Positions 52,050-61,526 of a DNA stretch of 64,000 nucleotides are shown here, piece after piece. The stretch covers positions 868,001 through 932,000 of the forward strand of contig JAGPXD010000002.1 of the NCBI GenBank assembly GCA_020746995.1. The letters run 5' to 3'. Every line of letters begins with the position of its first letter. Position 1 is the first letter of the stretch. The position numbers and the translations under genes are program-made. The notes below the pieces were generated by a model. The model saw nothing but the letters and a program-made list of their open reading frames with translations, was not told the DNA's origin and did no database searches. Source of the stretch: Plectosphaerella cucumerina (taxonomy: Eukaryota; Ascomycota; Sordariomycetes; Glomerellales; Plectosphaerellaceae).

Positions 52050-53054
52050 CTACCACGCCGCCAGCAGGCCAACGCCAGCCGCCATGCCCACTCCCCAAGC
52101 AGCCATCACGCCGATGACAGCAGTCCAGGCAGTGTTGGGCGCAACAGCCCGGCCAGCACTGGGAGTTTCGCTCGAGTCACCTCCTGCCTCCTCTCCATCC
52201 TCAGACTCCTCACCACTGTGGACGAGCCAGATGGGCTGGCGCTGGGCAACTCCTGTTACATCTGCAGCTGATACATTGAAACCGTACAAGAAACCAGTGG
52301 GAACGCCCGACGGGCCGATCGTCTGCGTGCTGGTGTTGAAGTTGTCGGAGAGGTTCCAGTCCGCCGGGATGGTCGCGGCGTAGGCCTCGGCGGTCGTGGT
52401 GGTGCCAAAGAACTCAAAGGTGTAGGTGTAGACGTCTTGGTCCAATGTTGGCGGTTCCGAGGCCTCGCCCGCGTACACGTAATGACAGGCCGTCTTGTTC
52501 GCCAGCTGGGTGAGGGGGAACTGGGAGTAGCATCCCGCAAAGGGGTCGGCCGTGTAGCCGCTTGGGCAGCAGGCGACGGCGGTTTCGGTGGGCGCGAGGA
52601 CGGAGGTGAACATGTTGGCGAGAAAGTTCTCCACGGGGAAGGTCTCGGTTTGTTCGCTGAAGTAGGTGAAGACGGTTGGGCTGAATATGCCCGTGGCGCT
52701 GGGCGTGCCATTGTTCATGGCGATGACGCCGGCCGTCTCCCATGATTCGGGACATTGGCGAGCAGGCGAGTGGTAGCCGATGATGTCGGCTGTGGTTGGC
52801 GACGCTCGCGCCGAGTACAACTCGTCGATCTTCTCGCCGCCGGGGTCGCACTCGGGGACCCAGAGCTCGTTCCAGGGCCTACAGTTGTCGACCTGCTGGC
52901 CGATGATGTCCTTGTTGTTAGGCCACGAGACCCCGCTGGGAGCAATCGGGACGGTCGAGCACACGTCAGTAGGACGGGTCCATGAAGGGTCAGGCGTCCC
53001 GATGTTGTGAAACTCGGCTATGTAGGGTCCTGTGACGGTCACTGCAGTCGACAT
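52050..53054 (-). CDS. Cys-rich surface-type protein with hydrophobic C-terminus
   Basis: This is a single-exon gene of 334 residues. The N-terminal 260 residues carry about nine Cys and several N-glycosylation sites (NKT, NLS, NTS, NVS). A Ser/Glu/Gly linker and a hydrophobic end (VIGVMAAWGVGMAAGVGLL) suggest a GPI or tail anchor. There is no evident signal peptide at MSTAVTVTGPYIAEF. The architecture resembles the convergent neighbour at 50844: a Cys-rich N-terminal domain without signal peptide, a low-complexity stalk and one C-terminal hydrophobic segment. It belongs to a type of hypothetical protein frequent in Sordariomycetes. Function is unknown. Confidence 0.72.
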   Translation of the reverse strand: MSTAVTVTGPYIAEFHNIGTPDPSWTRPTDVCSTVPIAPSGVSWPNNKDIIGQQVDNCRPWNELWVPECDPGGEKIDELYSARASPTTADIIGYHSPARQCPESWETAGVIAMNNGTPSATGIFSPTVFTYFSEQTETFPVENFLANMFTSVLAPTETAVACCPSGYTADPFAGCYSQFPLTQLANKTACHYVYAGEASEPPTLDQDVYTYTFEFFGTTTTAEAYAATIPADWNLSDNFNTSTQTIGPSGVPTGFLYGFNVSAADVTGVAQRQPIWLVHSGEESEDGEEAGGDSSETPSAGRAVAPNTAWTAVIGVMAAWGVGMAAGVGLLAAW

Positions 53055-53695
53055 CTTGGCTGAAGTGAAAAGCTGAAAGGATGAGTTGTGGTTTGTGGAG
53101 TGGATGAATGCTGGCTGGTGAGGCTATTCGGAACACCTGACGAACGTGGGCTTTCCGCTCTCTTGTACTATTCGGAAGTCGCCCAGGATCTACGCCCAGG
53201 CGGCACAGACGGCTGCATCGATCCAGGCGGCCTCAAGGGCTCTCAATGTGGTCTGTCGCATCTGATGCTCGTGATCTCGCTTCGGGCCATTGTTACGGCA
53301 CAGTTGATCCTTCCTGCAGGAGAGGACGAATCAGGCGGGCTTGTTTCTGAGCTGCAAACCCACCAGGAACCCCGCGCCACTTGTGTCGGGCGAGGCCCGG
53401 CCAGGGGCGATCACCCCAGACAGGGGCTGTCGCCCAGAGGGGCAGTGCGGTGCCCCAGCCCCCTGAATACGAGTACCGCGGGCATACGTATGCCGCGGCT
53501 TGGACACAACTCACCAACTGTAGGGCCTCAAAACCGCTGTTTCTTGGCTCTCGGAATTCCAACGAAAGGACCTCGAAGTCGGGTATGTCCTTCTTGAGGG
53601 CTGTGACAGAGTCCATAAGCGAAGTTGCGTGTCTCTTGGTTGTCGTTCCCTGTTAGGTCAAGTTTTTCTCGCGCCGCCGAAATTGGTCGCAAAGA
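53055..53695. other. spacer with a possible small gene
   Basis: Apart from the doubtful small gene described for 53190-53616, nothing is recognised here. Confidence 0.4.
53190..53616 (-). CDS. doubtful small gene
   Basis: From an ATG at 53614-53616 the minus strand reads MDSVTALKKDIPDFEVLSL and 15 further plausible residues, then meets a good donor (GTGAGT). A possible final exon after GCGACAG near 53247 reads TTLRALEAAWIDAAVC and ends at TAG 53190-53192. The join is in phase but the intron would be about 265 nt, long for this window. Without splicing the frame gives 107 residues of unremarkable sequence. No family is recognised. Confidence 0.2.
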
Positions 53696-55759
53696 TCAAC
53701 TGGTCGCAAAGATCAATGGCACGACGACAGAACCTGTGACCATGCCGAAGACAACTGACCCGCACATGAACAGCAGGATTCGAGTTCTCGTTGTCTTCCC
53801 GATTGACAATGCCGCCGCAACGCTTGCGCCAAAGGTTGCTGGAAACAGCGCAATGGGGACCATCCAGGAGGTGAGGAGGAACAGCAGCACCCACCACTTG
53901 TGCTCCATGATCCATGGCCAAAAGCTGGCCCGGAAACTGTACCTCGACAACTGGATTGGGGCATCCGATTTGATAGCTCCCCCGCTCAGTCGGTCCTTGA
54001 CGAAGACTTCGAGCTGCTTATTTGCCAGAGCTCGTGCTGTCTCGCCAGTCTTTGACGCTTCTTGATCCAGGGCGGAGGCGAGATCTAGGACAGCTTTGTA
54101 TCCGCTTGAGGCTTCGACACCACCCCGTCGCTTCAACTCCTTGTGTGCCTTGAGCCAGAGGACCCACACCCCGATCGCCCAGAAGAGCAGAAGGAGCAGA
54201 TCGATGAATAGCTGAAGCCACGAGAAGCCCCACTGATAGCGCTGTCGAGACGTCAGCAACTGTATGGAAAGCCGACATCATAGCAGCAAGATGAAGCATC
54301 AGAGAGGGACACCTACCTCGAGAGTTTGGCAGCTACCATTGTCCTCAACGTGCTTCATGGTGTACGTGGTGTTGGAGTTGACAGCCGTGAACATTCTGTT
54401 GGAGGCGTTTGAGTAGGGTCGGCTACCCTTAGAATCCGTCCAGTAGTGGCCATAATAGCCAGAATACTCGTGGATATAGAAGGCTGAAATATTCAGAGCA
54501 GGTGGTGGTAAGGTTGTCCCATTCCACCTGGTTTCGACATTATTCACGGCCCCTTCATCATTGAGACCAAGGAAGCCATGATTCCTCACATCTGATGTAT
54601 GACAGTCAGCCTGCTGATATCAGATGGGGTCAGATGGACGTACAATCAGATACGCGCTTTATCAAGCCGCATGGATCGGTAGAGTACGCTCGAATGCATG
54701 GGCTGTTGTAGTCGTCGATGGCTTCGTTGCGATTAGCGTTTGTCCCCTGGTTTGCAAGCCATGTCCAAGAAGATGCACTCACTGCCAAAGTCAGATGTTC
54801 TTGAACCTCGCTCATCGTACGCAACCAGGTGGTCGCCTGTAAGGTTGACCCTCCAACCGTCATGGACCACGTATGCAACCGTATTGATCTTGTTCATCGG
54901 CACCAGATTCTGCTGCAAATCAAGGACAAATGCCTCTTCAGCTGGCGCGTATCCGGTCATTGAGCTGGCGAGTGTCGGCCAGGCCAAGATGAAAAGCATT
55001 GTGACGATGATGAAGGCCATGGCTACTTGAGATCGGAGCCTGCGTCTCTTGGAAAAGTCTCGGATCATCTTAGCCGTCGACGTGATAGACGCCGCTTCCT
55101 CGAGGTGTGTCGTGAAGAAGGTATCGAACGTGACAGGCCCCGATTCCATCGACACCCTGACGTAAGAGGAGAATGCTTTCCAGGAGTAGTAGACGAGAGC
55201 TGACTGACCAGCTCGGCCTATAATCTGTAAGAGAGACAGGGTTTCCGTCAGCAGTTGCGGTTTGGTTGACAGCCACCAGAGGGGGAGGACTCACCAAGTC
55301 CCATGCGATGTCGATAACCTTTGCCTCCGTGAATGACAGGGACCCCATTCGAATTGTGATTTCGAAGAATCCTGAGATGCCCCAGGGGTTGTAGTCCCTC
55401 AAATGACCGAATGATCCGTCAGGTCGACATCCAGGCATGTGGGCAGCACTGGTCGAAGATTCGTGATCGTACGCAGCCAATATCACCAACACCTGGAAGC
55501 TGACGGACAGCGTGAACAGGTAGAGCGGGATCCACGGGATGCCGCCTGCCCATTTCGCATCTCCAAGGTCGGCTAGAAGATCTCGCCACGCCTCGATGAA
55601 CCACTGCTGAACGCGCCTCAGGCCCTTTGGCCTGGGACAACATTGTGGGGAAGCAGCTTGTACAGTCGATTGGGGTCCCTGGGTCTCGAGAAGGGGCAGC
55701 TCCAGGGCCGTCGATGATGTGTCCGCCATCTTGGCGGTGACATCGAGTCGTTCAGACAT
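53696..55759 (-). CDS. multi-pass membrane protein with glycosylatable lumenal domain
   Basis: I reconstruct five exons: 55759-55295, 55224-54783, 54721-54644, 54591-54317 and 54241-53696, with introns of 70, 61, 52 and 75 nt and all phases consistent, giving 601 residues. A cytosolic N-terminus is followed by membrane segments near WIPLYLFTLSVSFQVLVIL and AMAFIIVTMLFILAWP, then a long outer domain with N-glycosylation sites and Cys. Three further helices lie near the C-terminus (FIDLLLLLFWAIGVWVL, WWVLLFLLTSWMVPIAL, ILLFMCGSVVFGMV). This is a recurring filamentous-fungal architecture without assigned function. Exon 3 is only 78 nt, and its upstream acceptor (ACGAAG) is the weakest junction. 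Confidence 0.68.
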
Positions 55760-57623
55760 GCAGTGGATGATGGGTTGCAGGCCTATGCACAGTAGTGTAA
55801 GAAATGCTTCAGGGGAGTGGCATGATCTTGATCAAATACCGCCAGGCCCCTGGGCCTTCCTACCGGGTGCTGCTGCACCCACTTTAGCGGACCAGTTGGT
55901 TGTCACTTACCGTGCTGTAGTACCTTGCAGTCCTTCCGAGTCCCATGTCATCGCCCCCCAAAGCAAGGCCCCCGCAGCTGCGCATGGTGCATTCATCCAT
56001 GTCAGGGGCCCTGTCATACCGCTGTTGGGGCTGTTGGATAGGCTGAACCACAAAACTCAGCCCCGATCCTGTCTTTCTGGACCTGCAGCTCGGCGGCAAT
56101 GAACTGACCCTGTGAGTCTGCGTAACCAATGGCGACGAAGGCCCGGGCCTGCCCAGAAGCTTGAGGCTGTGCACATCCAATTGGGCGTCCATCCGCGGCT
56201 TAATGACCATGCTACATAGGCACGCAGGTGCCAACAGGTTTGGCCAGGGACCACATGGAATTGAAGGGCCGGACAGAACCCTTCAAGGGGAGGTTGTCGC
56301 GGTTGTCGAGCTTTGCGGGCGGCCCTGGCAAGAACGGCGGCGCACGCGATCGAGGAAGCGGGAAGAACCGAGTGGTCCGCGACGGCGAAGTGCATCGGTG
56401 TTCGCAGAGACATTTCCATCTCGATCTTATCCGATAGGCTTCTTCAACGGCGGCGCCAAAGTACGATGCATGATGTCGCGTGTATAGGTGGTATGTTTGC
56501 GAGAGAGACGTTTTGGAGGTACTGGCATCAACCCGTGGTGGGGCATTTTCTCGGTCGACTCACCGAGCTCCAGTCCTCACACCGAGAGCATTTGGTGCAG
56601 CACTGCCCACCAGCATGCCACGAGCGAGTACCTACCTACTTAAACTATTTTCCTCCTGTTTCTGGCAGAGTTGGGCGTTGGCGCACAAAAGTACACCGTC
56701 TTAGAGCACCGTACACGGAGAAAATGTTGGATGATACGCCAAGATAATAACCCGAAGCACCCCGGCTTCGATCCCCCGGCTTCGCTCAACTCTTTTTTTC
56801 TATTTTTTCTCTAATGAGTCCGCGCAGACAATCAGACGTGATTCAGGAAATTGACAAAGGGCCAATGTATCTCTTGGCCTTGCATACAAACCAGGCGAGA
56901 GGTGCTCGTCTGTCAACGCTTCCAAAGTGGCTGCCGTAAGGGACTTAGGAGTTTGTGACCGGGGCTACACGCGTAAAAAGCCGATGACCTCTCAGATTTT
57001 GTCAGTAGATGCAGTGTTTGGAAGATCTGGTCTCGAGTATTCGGACATGGATGGAAGCGAGGCATCAAGCTGGCAGCAACTAAGCCTCGTGAGTCGTAAC
57101 ATCTGTCCAGATTGATATCCAAAGCGATCAGACAGTCATGAGAAGCCCCTTTTGATGTATTCCTCGTGCTAACCTGACAAATGGCATCAGATTGGAATTA
57201 AACTGCACATACCTGCCTCTTTTAGGTACATGCAGGTTTTATTCGGTGTCTGAGCAGGTATCAAACGACCACCTGGGTTCCGTTTGCTCCCCAGGCATCG
57301 GCATTGGTCGGTGCCCTGGGCTGGTCTGGCGGCCAGAGTCCGCAGGTCCCCGAGGGATTGCGAATTCACTTGGATTATCACCTGTCTGCCTACCTGCCTG
57401 ACCACTTGACCACCTTTCCCCATTTCACTCCCGCCAGTGGATTCTCCTGGCTTCCACCTCTTCTCCCATTTCACCTTCCTCCTCCCCCAGCCTCATCGCA
57501 TTGGGGCTCTGACCACGCAAGAAAGTCGCACATTTGGTGAGTCAACAAGATGGCAGACCCTCGAAACGGAAACTTACTGACTTGCATCCGTTTACCCAGT
57601 CAAGCCACGATCCACCATCAATC
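55760..57623. other. divergent intergenic region
   Basis: About 1.9 kb lies between divergent start codons. No convincing gene is found. T-rich runs near 56790-56815 follow a short GC-rich palindromic phrase (CCCCGGCTTCGATCC), which I could not develop into a tRNA. Pyrimidine-rich sequence just before 57500 is typical of a fungal promoter. Confidence 0.4.
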
Positions 57624-59279
57624 ATGGCGGCGCTCCCTCCCGACCGCGACGAACAGCTGTCTCTGGAGCAGCTGTCCGTTGACCAGCCCAAGAAGCTTGA
57701 CAATCCCGAGAGGTTCGAGGAGATGCAGGCTCCGGAGCAACCTGATGGGCCTCCCCGACCGTCACTCGATACACTCCCCGTCGAGATCCTGGAGCTCATC
57801 ACCAACGAGCTGCCATGGCCCAAGGAGCGCACGCCCCTGACGCTCGTCAACAAGAGACTCCACGTCACCGTTCAGCAGATTCTCTACAAGACCATCGTGC
57901 TCCAATGGGGAACTAAGCGCTCGCCGGTTCAGATTGCAGAGCTCCTGAGGAGCTTCACAAACAATCCCCAGCTCCGAAGCATCGTCAAGGAGATCAACAT
58001 CATGCCCTGCAACCCCTTCTTCGAATCGAGCCCCAATGCCAAGATCCCCGTCGCAGGCTTGCACGAAGCTCTCGATGAGATAATCAACACAGTCGGCCGC
58101 GGCGAAGCCGAGACCGCCGCAATGAGGGTGGTGGCAAAGGCCGGTGAGACGCGGGCCATTATGCCCCTGCTGTTCACCATTCTGCCTAATCTGGAGACAC
58201 TCTGCCTGAATGGCCACATCGCGGCGCACCAGGACGCCCTCTGGGCGTTTATTCTAAACTGCCTAGAAACCGCGTTGAGGTCAGCCAATCCAGAGGCTCC
58301 CAAGCACCCCTTTGCCTCCCTCAAGCATGTCAGGCTTAGTCTGAACTACCACTGGGGCCACAACGACATAACCATGGGCTTTGCCTCGACGTTTCTCTCC
58401 CTGTTCTATCTCCCACGCATCGAGACCCTCACCGTCCACGCCCCCTATGGCACGCCGCTGGAATGGCCCGGCACTGACCACCTGGTCCCAAAGCACCTGC
58501 GCACGCTTCAGGTCGAGGCCTACCGCAACGACGGGAACGGAATTGTCAAGATGATGCTGAAGGCCTGCCCGGGTCTCAAGACTCTCATCTGGACCGTCAT
58601 CTGGAGCGAGGACGACCCCGAGGGCTTCAGTCTCAGCGAGATGTCATCTGTGCTGCATGAAGCGCCCGGACTGTCAGACCGACTCGTTCTCAAGCTTGAC
58701 AGATCTTACGGCAAAGGAGGCAGCCTCTTCGGCCCGAGACTCCTCCACATCCAGAACCCGGAAGACTTTGTCACGGGAGAGCTCACCCTGGCGCCGCTGG
58801 TGCATATCAAGTGGCTGGCCCTCACCTGGGTCCACCTCTTCGGCCTGGCACCTTCGGAGGATCTGCAGCTGAGCCCTTCGACGTTCCCGCCGGACCTCGA
58901 ACGGCTGTCCATCCGCGCCACCGGCCTTGTCACCCAAGAGCATCTCTTCTGGAAGTTGTTCGACAGGGTTCTCGCCGCCCGGGACTTCCTCGATACATGC
59001 CACGTCTACGCGCCCAAGCTGCGCGAGGTTGCATTCGGCATCAGCGTGTTCGCCGAGCACCCTCTGGAGGATCGCATCAGGCGCGACCTCGAGCACGCAG
59101 GCAGAGCCCAGGGCGTGAACATCGTCTTTCACCCGCTGTGCTTTACTCCTCTCAGATCCGTCCCGGCGCGCGGAGACGATCAGGCGCTTCCTGAAGACTG
59201 GAAGTGGGCTGTGCCCAGCGACGATGAGGAGGACGAGGATGAGGACGAGGACGGACTGGAGATTGATGAGGTGGACTAG
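57624..59279 (+). CDS. F-box-like protein with acidic tail
   Basis: This is a single-exon gene of 551 residues. The open frame starts upstream at TTG; the first ATG is at 57624. Residues about 44-90 look like a degenerate F-box (LDTLPVEILELITNELP, LTLVNKRLHVTVQQILYKTI). The remainder is a leucine-rich, repeat-like region without strict periodicity, typical of fungal F-box proteins, and the C-terminus is an acidic run of Asp/Glu. It would be a substrate receptor of an SCF ubiquitin ligase. Substrate unknown. It is unrelated in detail to the broken F-box gene at 6150-7747, which has a different C-terminal Cys-containing region. Confidence 0.72.
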   Translation: MAALPPDRDEQLSLEQLSVDQPKKLDNPERFEEMQAPEQPDGPPRPSLDTLPVEILELITNELPWPKERTPLTLVNKRLHVTVQQILYKTIVLQWGTKRSPVQIAELLRSFTNNPQLRSIVKEINIMPCNPFFESSPNAKIPVAGLHEALDEIINTVGRGEAETAAMRVVAKAGETRAIMPLLFTILPNLETLCLNGHIAAHQDALWAFILNCLETALRSANPEAPKHPFASLKHVRLSLNYHWGHNDITMGFASTFLSLFYLPRIETLTVHAPYGTPLEWPGTDHLVPKHLRTLQVEAYRNDGNGIVKMMLKACPGLKTLIWTVIWSEDDPEGFSLSEMSSVLHEAPGLSDRLVLKLDRSYGKGGSLFGPRLLHIQNPEDFVTGELTLAPLVHIKWLALTWVHLFGLAPSEDLQLSPSTFPPDLERLSIRATGLVTQEHLFWKLFDRVLAARDFLDTCHVYAPKLREVAFGISVFAEHPLEDRIRRDLEHAGRAQGVNIVFHPLCFTPLRSVPARGDDQALPEDWKWAVPSDDEEDEDEDEDGLEIDEVD

Positions 59280-59655
59280 GTGGCTTCGCAGACTTGGTGA
59301 GGTATGGATGAAGATAAGATGTGGCATGACTCTGTGGTATTGGCTTGTCTGGTGTATGAGTAGATAATTGAGGCTCTTCGACTTGTGCAAGGACTTGAAC
59401 TTCAAGTTGTCCGCTGTTCAGGAATGGACGTCGTTGGTGGTGAGGCAATTTTAGGGGGCCCTCGGCAATCGCAGCCCCCTGTGGCTGACGTGATCCCCCG
59501 GACAAATCCCCAGGACCTCGCCAAATCCTCGCCAAAACACCACCCTGACCTCACCCTCGCGGCCTATTTCTCCGACGAGCAGCGACGATAAAAGCCCGGC
59601 ATGCCCCCCCCTCCGCCGCTTTCCATGGGGGTCACCCCACCATACGAGAGACACG
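59280..59655. other. spacer between F-box and acyltransferase genes
   Basis: No gene is seen. It holds the promoter of the acyltransferase, with a run of C/T near 59600. Confidence 0.45.
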
Positions 59656-61218
59656 ATGATTGATCCCGCACGCCTATCTTGGGAGGAGACGTCGCCCGGC
59701 CTCTGGCGCCGCGGCCTCGACGAGGTCGAGTTCTACTGGGCAAAGGTCGGCAAGCTTCACAACAGCGAGGGCCGCCGTCCGTTCGAGATCACAGGTCATG
59801 TCTCCCTCGCCATCGAAACGACTGCGGCATCGGCCGATGAGGCTGGCGAGCGCGTCGATACCGCTCTGAAAAACGCCTGGCTGACAGCCCGCCACTTCCA
59901 CCCGACCATTGCATCTTGGACGACCGTCGATCACGAGAACGAGGCATTCCCCTTCAAGACGTATTGCTGCTTCGTGGACCCCGCTGAGAAGGACGATTGG
60001 TTGAAGCAGACATTCTTCAAGGCCGATGGGTTTGAAACCGGCGTCGAATTCGCCCAATCTGACCCCATCGCGCCGAAGCAGCCGACGCTCTTCATCATCA
60101 GCAAGCCGACGACAGGAGAAGCTGGCGCCTACATCGTGCAGCGGGACCTGGTCCTCCGCGCGGGCCATGACACCATCGATGGTGCAGGGACGCTTCTTTT
60201 CTTCGGCAAGCTCCTCCGATACGCATCCGAGGCTTTGGAAGCAGGCCCTGGCTACGTCGTTCCGCCCCTCGACGGCACCGAGACGAAGAACCTCAGTCCG
60301 CCATACCGCGTCGCCGCCGGGATCCCAGCCACCCCCACCCCTGAGATCCAGCGACGCATCGACGCGATGAGCGCAAGACACGTTCACTTCGGGCGAAGTG
60401 CCGGCTCTGGCGACCTGCCTTCCCTCCCGCTGCCTTTCATCAAGGGCTCGCCCGTGCCAGGCAAGAACCAGCGCGTCGAGATCATCCTCGACAGGCCCAC
60501 GGTCACCAAGCTGCTTGCCGCCTGCAAAGCCATCAACGCTACCGTTACTCACGTGCTTCACGCCGCGGTGCCCCTCGCCATCAGGGACCTCGTCGAACGC
60601 CAGCCCCAGGAGACAAAGTACAACTACGTTCACGACCTTCTCTACAACCTCCGCGGTTTCTGCCAGCCGCCCTACAGCACGGCCGCACACCCCGTTACGG
60701 CCTATCACTCTGGCTCAACAAAAGGCAACCGCGTCCCCATTACCGTTCCTGCTGCAGGTGCAGCGCCCGCTTCGCCCGAGGCGCGCAGAGACGAGTTCGC
60801 CGCCGTCCTGGGCAGCATTTGGGGATATTACACGTACGTCAAGAACGACGCCGACCAGGGGCAGCTCGCGCCGTACTGCTGGGCTGGTCACTTGGCGGGC
60901 TTGCCTCCGATTCCTAAGCACCCACCGCCGGGACCGCCACCGGGCGAGACGGCTTCGGTAACGGTCTCGAGCCTTGGGCGCGTTGACGGTATCATCCCGC
61001 CACGCGTCGGCAACATACGTGCCTCAAGGCCCTGGGTCATGGGTGAGGAGATGTCCAACTCGATGGGCCTGTTCATCGTCACGCATGACGGTGAGCTGAG
61101 CGTGGCTGCTGCGTACAATGATGCGTGGCATGGCAGGGCAGAGGCTGAAGCCTTTGTCGCCAGATGCGTGGCTCTGGTTCTTGAGTTCCTGGGACTGAAC
61201 ACCGAAGACGGCAAATAG
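59656..61218 (+). CDS. CoA-dependent acyltransferase, Tri3/condensation-like
   Basis: This is a single-exon gene of 520 residues. The HxxxD catalytic motif of the condensation/acyltransferase superfamily is present as HDTIDG (His171, Asp175), preceded by GAYIVQRDLVLRA. The overall length and the motifs LTARHFHPTIASW and HVLHAAVPLAI resemble the fungal trichothecene 15-O-acetyltransferase (Tri3) group and related alcohol acyltransferases. It would transfer an acyl group from CoA to a hydroxyl of a small molecule. No other secondary-metabolism gene is next to it, so the substrate cannot be inferred and a role in trichothecene synthesis should not be assumed. Confidence 0.75.
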   Translation: MIDPARLSWEETSPGLWRRGLDEVEFYWAKVGKLHNSEGRRPFEITGHVSLAIETTAASADEAGERVDTALKNAWLTARHFHPTIASWTTVDHENEAFPFKTYCCFVDPAEKDDWLKQTFFKADGFETGVEFAQSDPIAPKQPTLFIISKPTTGEAGAYIVQRDLVLRAGHDTIDGAGTLLFFGKLLRYASEALEAGPGYVVPPLDGTETKNLSPPYRVAAGIPATPTPEIQRRIDAMSARHVHFGRSAGSGDLPSLPLPFIKGSPVPGKNQRVEIILDRPTVTKLLAACKAINATVTHVLHAAVPLAIRDLVERQPQETKYNYVHDLLYNLRGFCQPPYSTAAHPVTAYHSGSTKGNRVPITVPAAGAAPASPEARRDEFAAVLGSIWGYYTYVKNDADQGQLAPYCWAGHLAGLPPIPKHPPPGPPPGETASVTVSSLGRVDGIIPPRVGNIRASRPWVMGEEMSNSMGLFIVTHDGELSVAAAYNDAWHGRAEAEAFVARCVALVLEFLGLNTEDGK

Positions 61219-61526
61219 GCGCCCTAGGGAAATCTCAAGATTCTAGCTACAAACTTGATACAAGTTTCACAGATGTGAGCCTTTTCGCTTCGTGGCATGC
61301 AGTAAGATTGCATGGTGCTGAGTTAACGTTGCTACTTCCTGTTGGAAAGAGGCGCAAGGCCTCTCAGTCATCTTGCACTGTCAGTACCTTTGAAATACTA
61401 TCGCCATGTCCTGCCCTGAAGATGACAAGAATGAGTCCAATACCCAATGCAAACAATTTTGAAACGCAGTCGCTCAGCTCCAGCCGACATGTATCCATTT
61501 TGTGGTATCATCAAGTACACCAGCCA
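61219..61526. other. convergent spacer
   Basis: 3' flanks of two convergent genes. Nothing else is seen. Confidence 0.5.

Noticed and set aside
56755..56815. Possible tRNA with a T-run terminator
   Set aside because: Only a B-box-like phrase is present; no acceptor or anticodon stem can be built around it.
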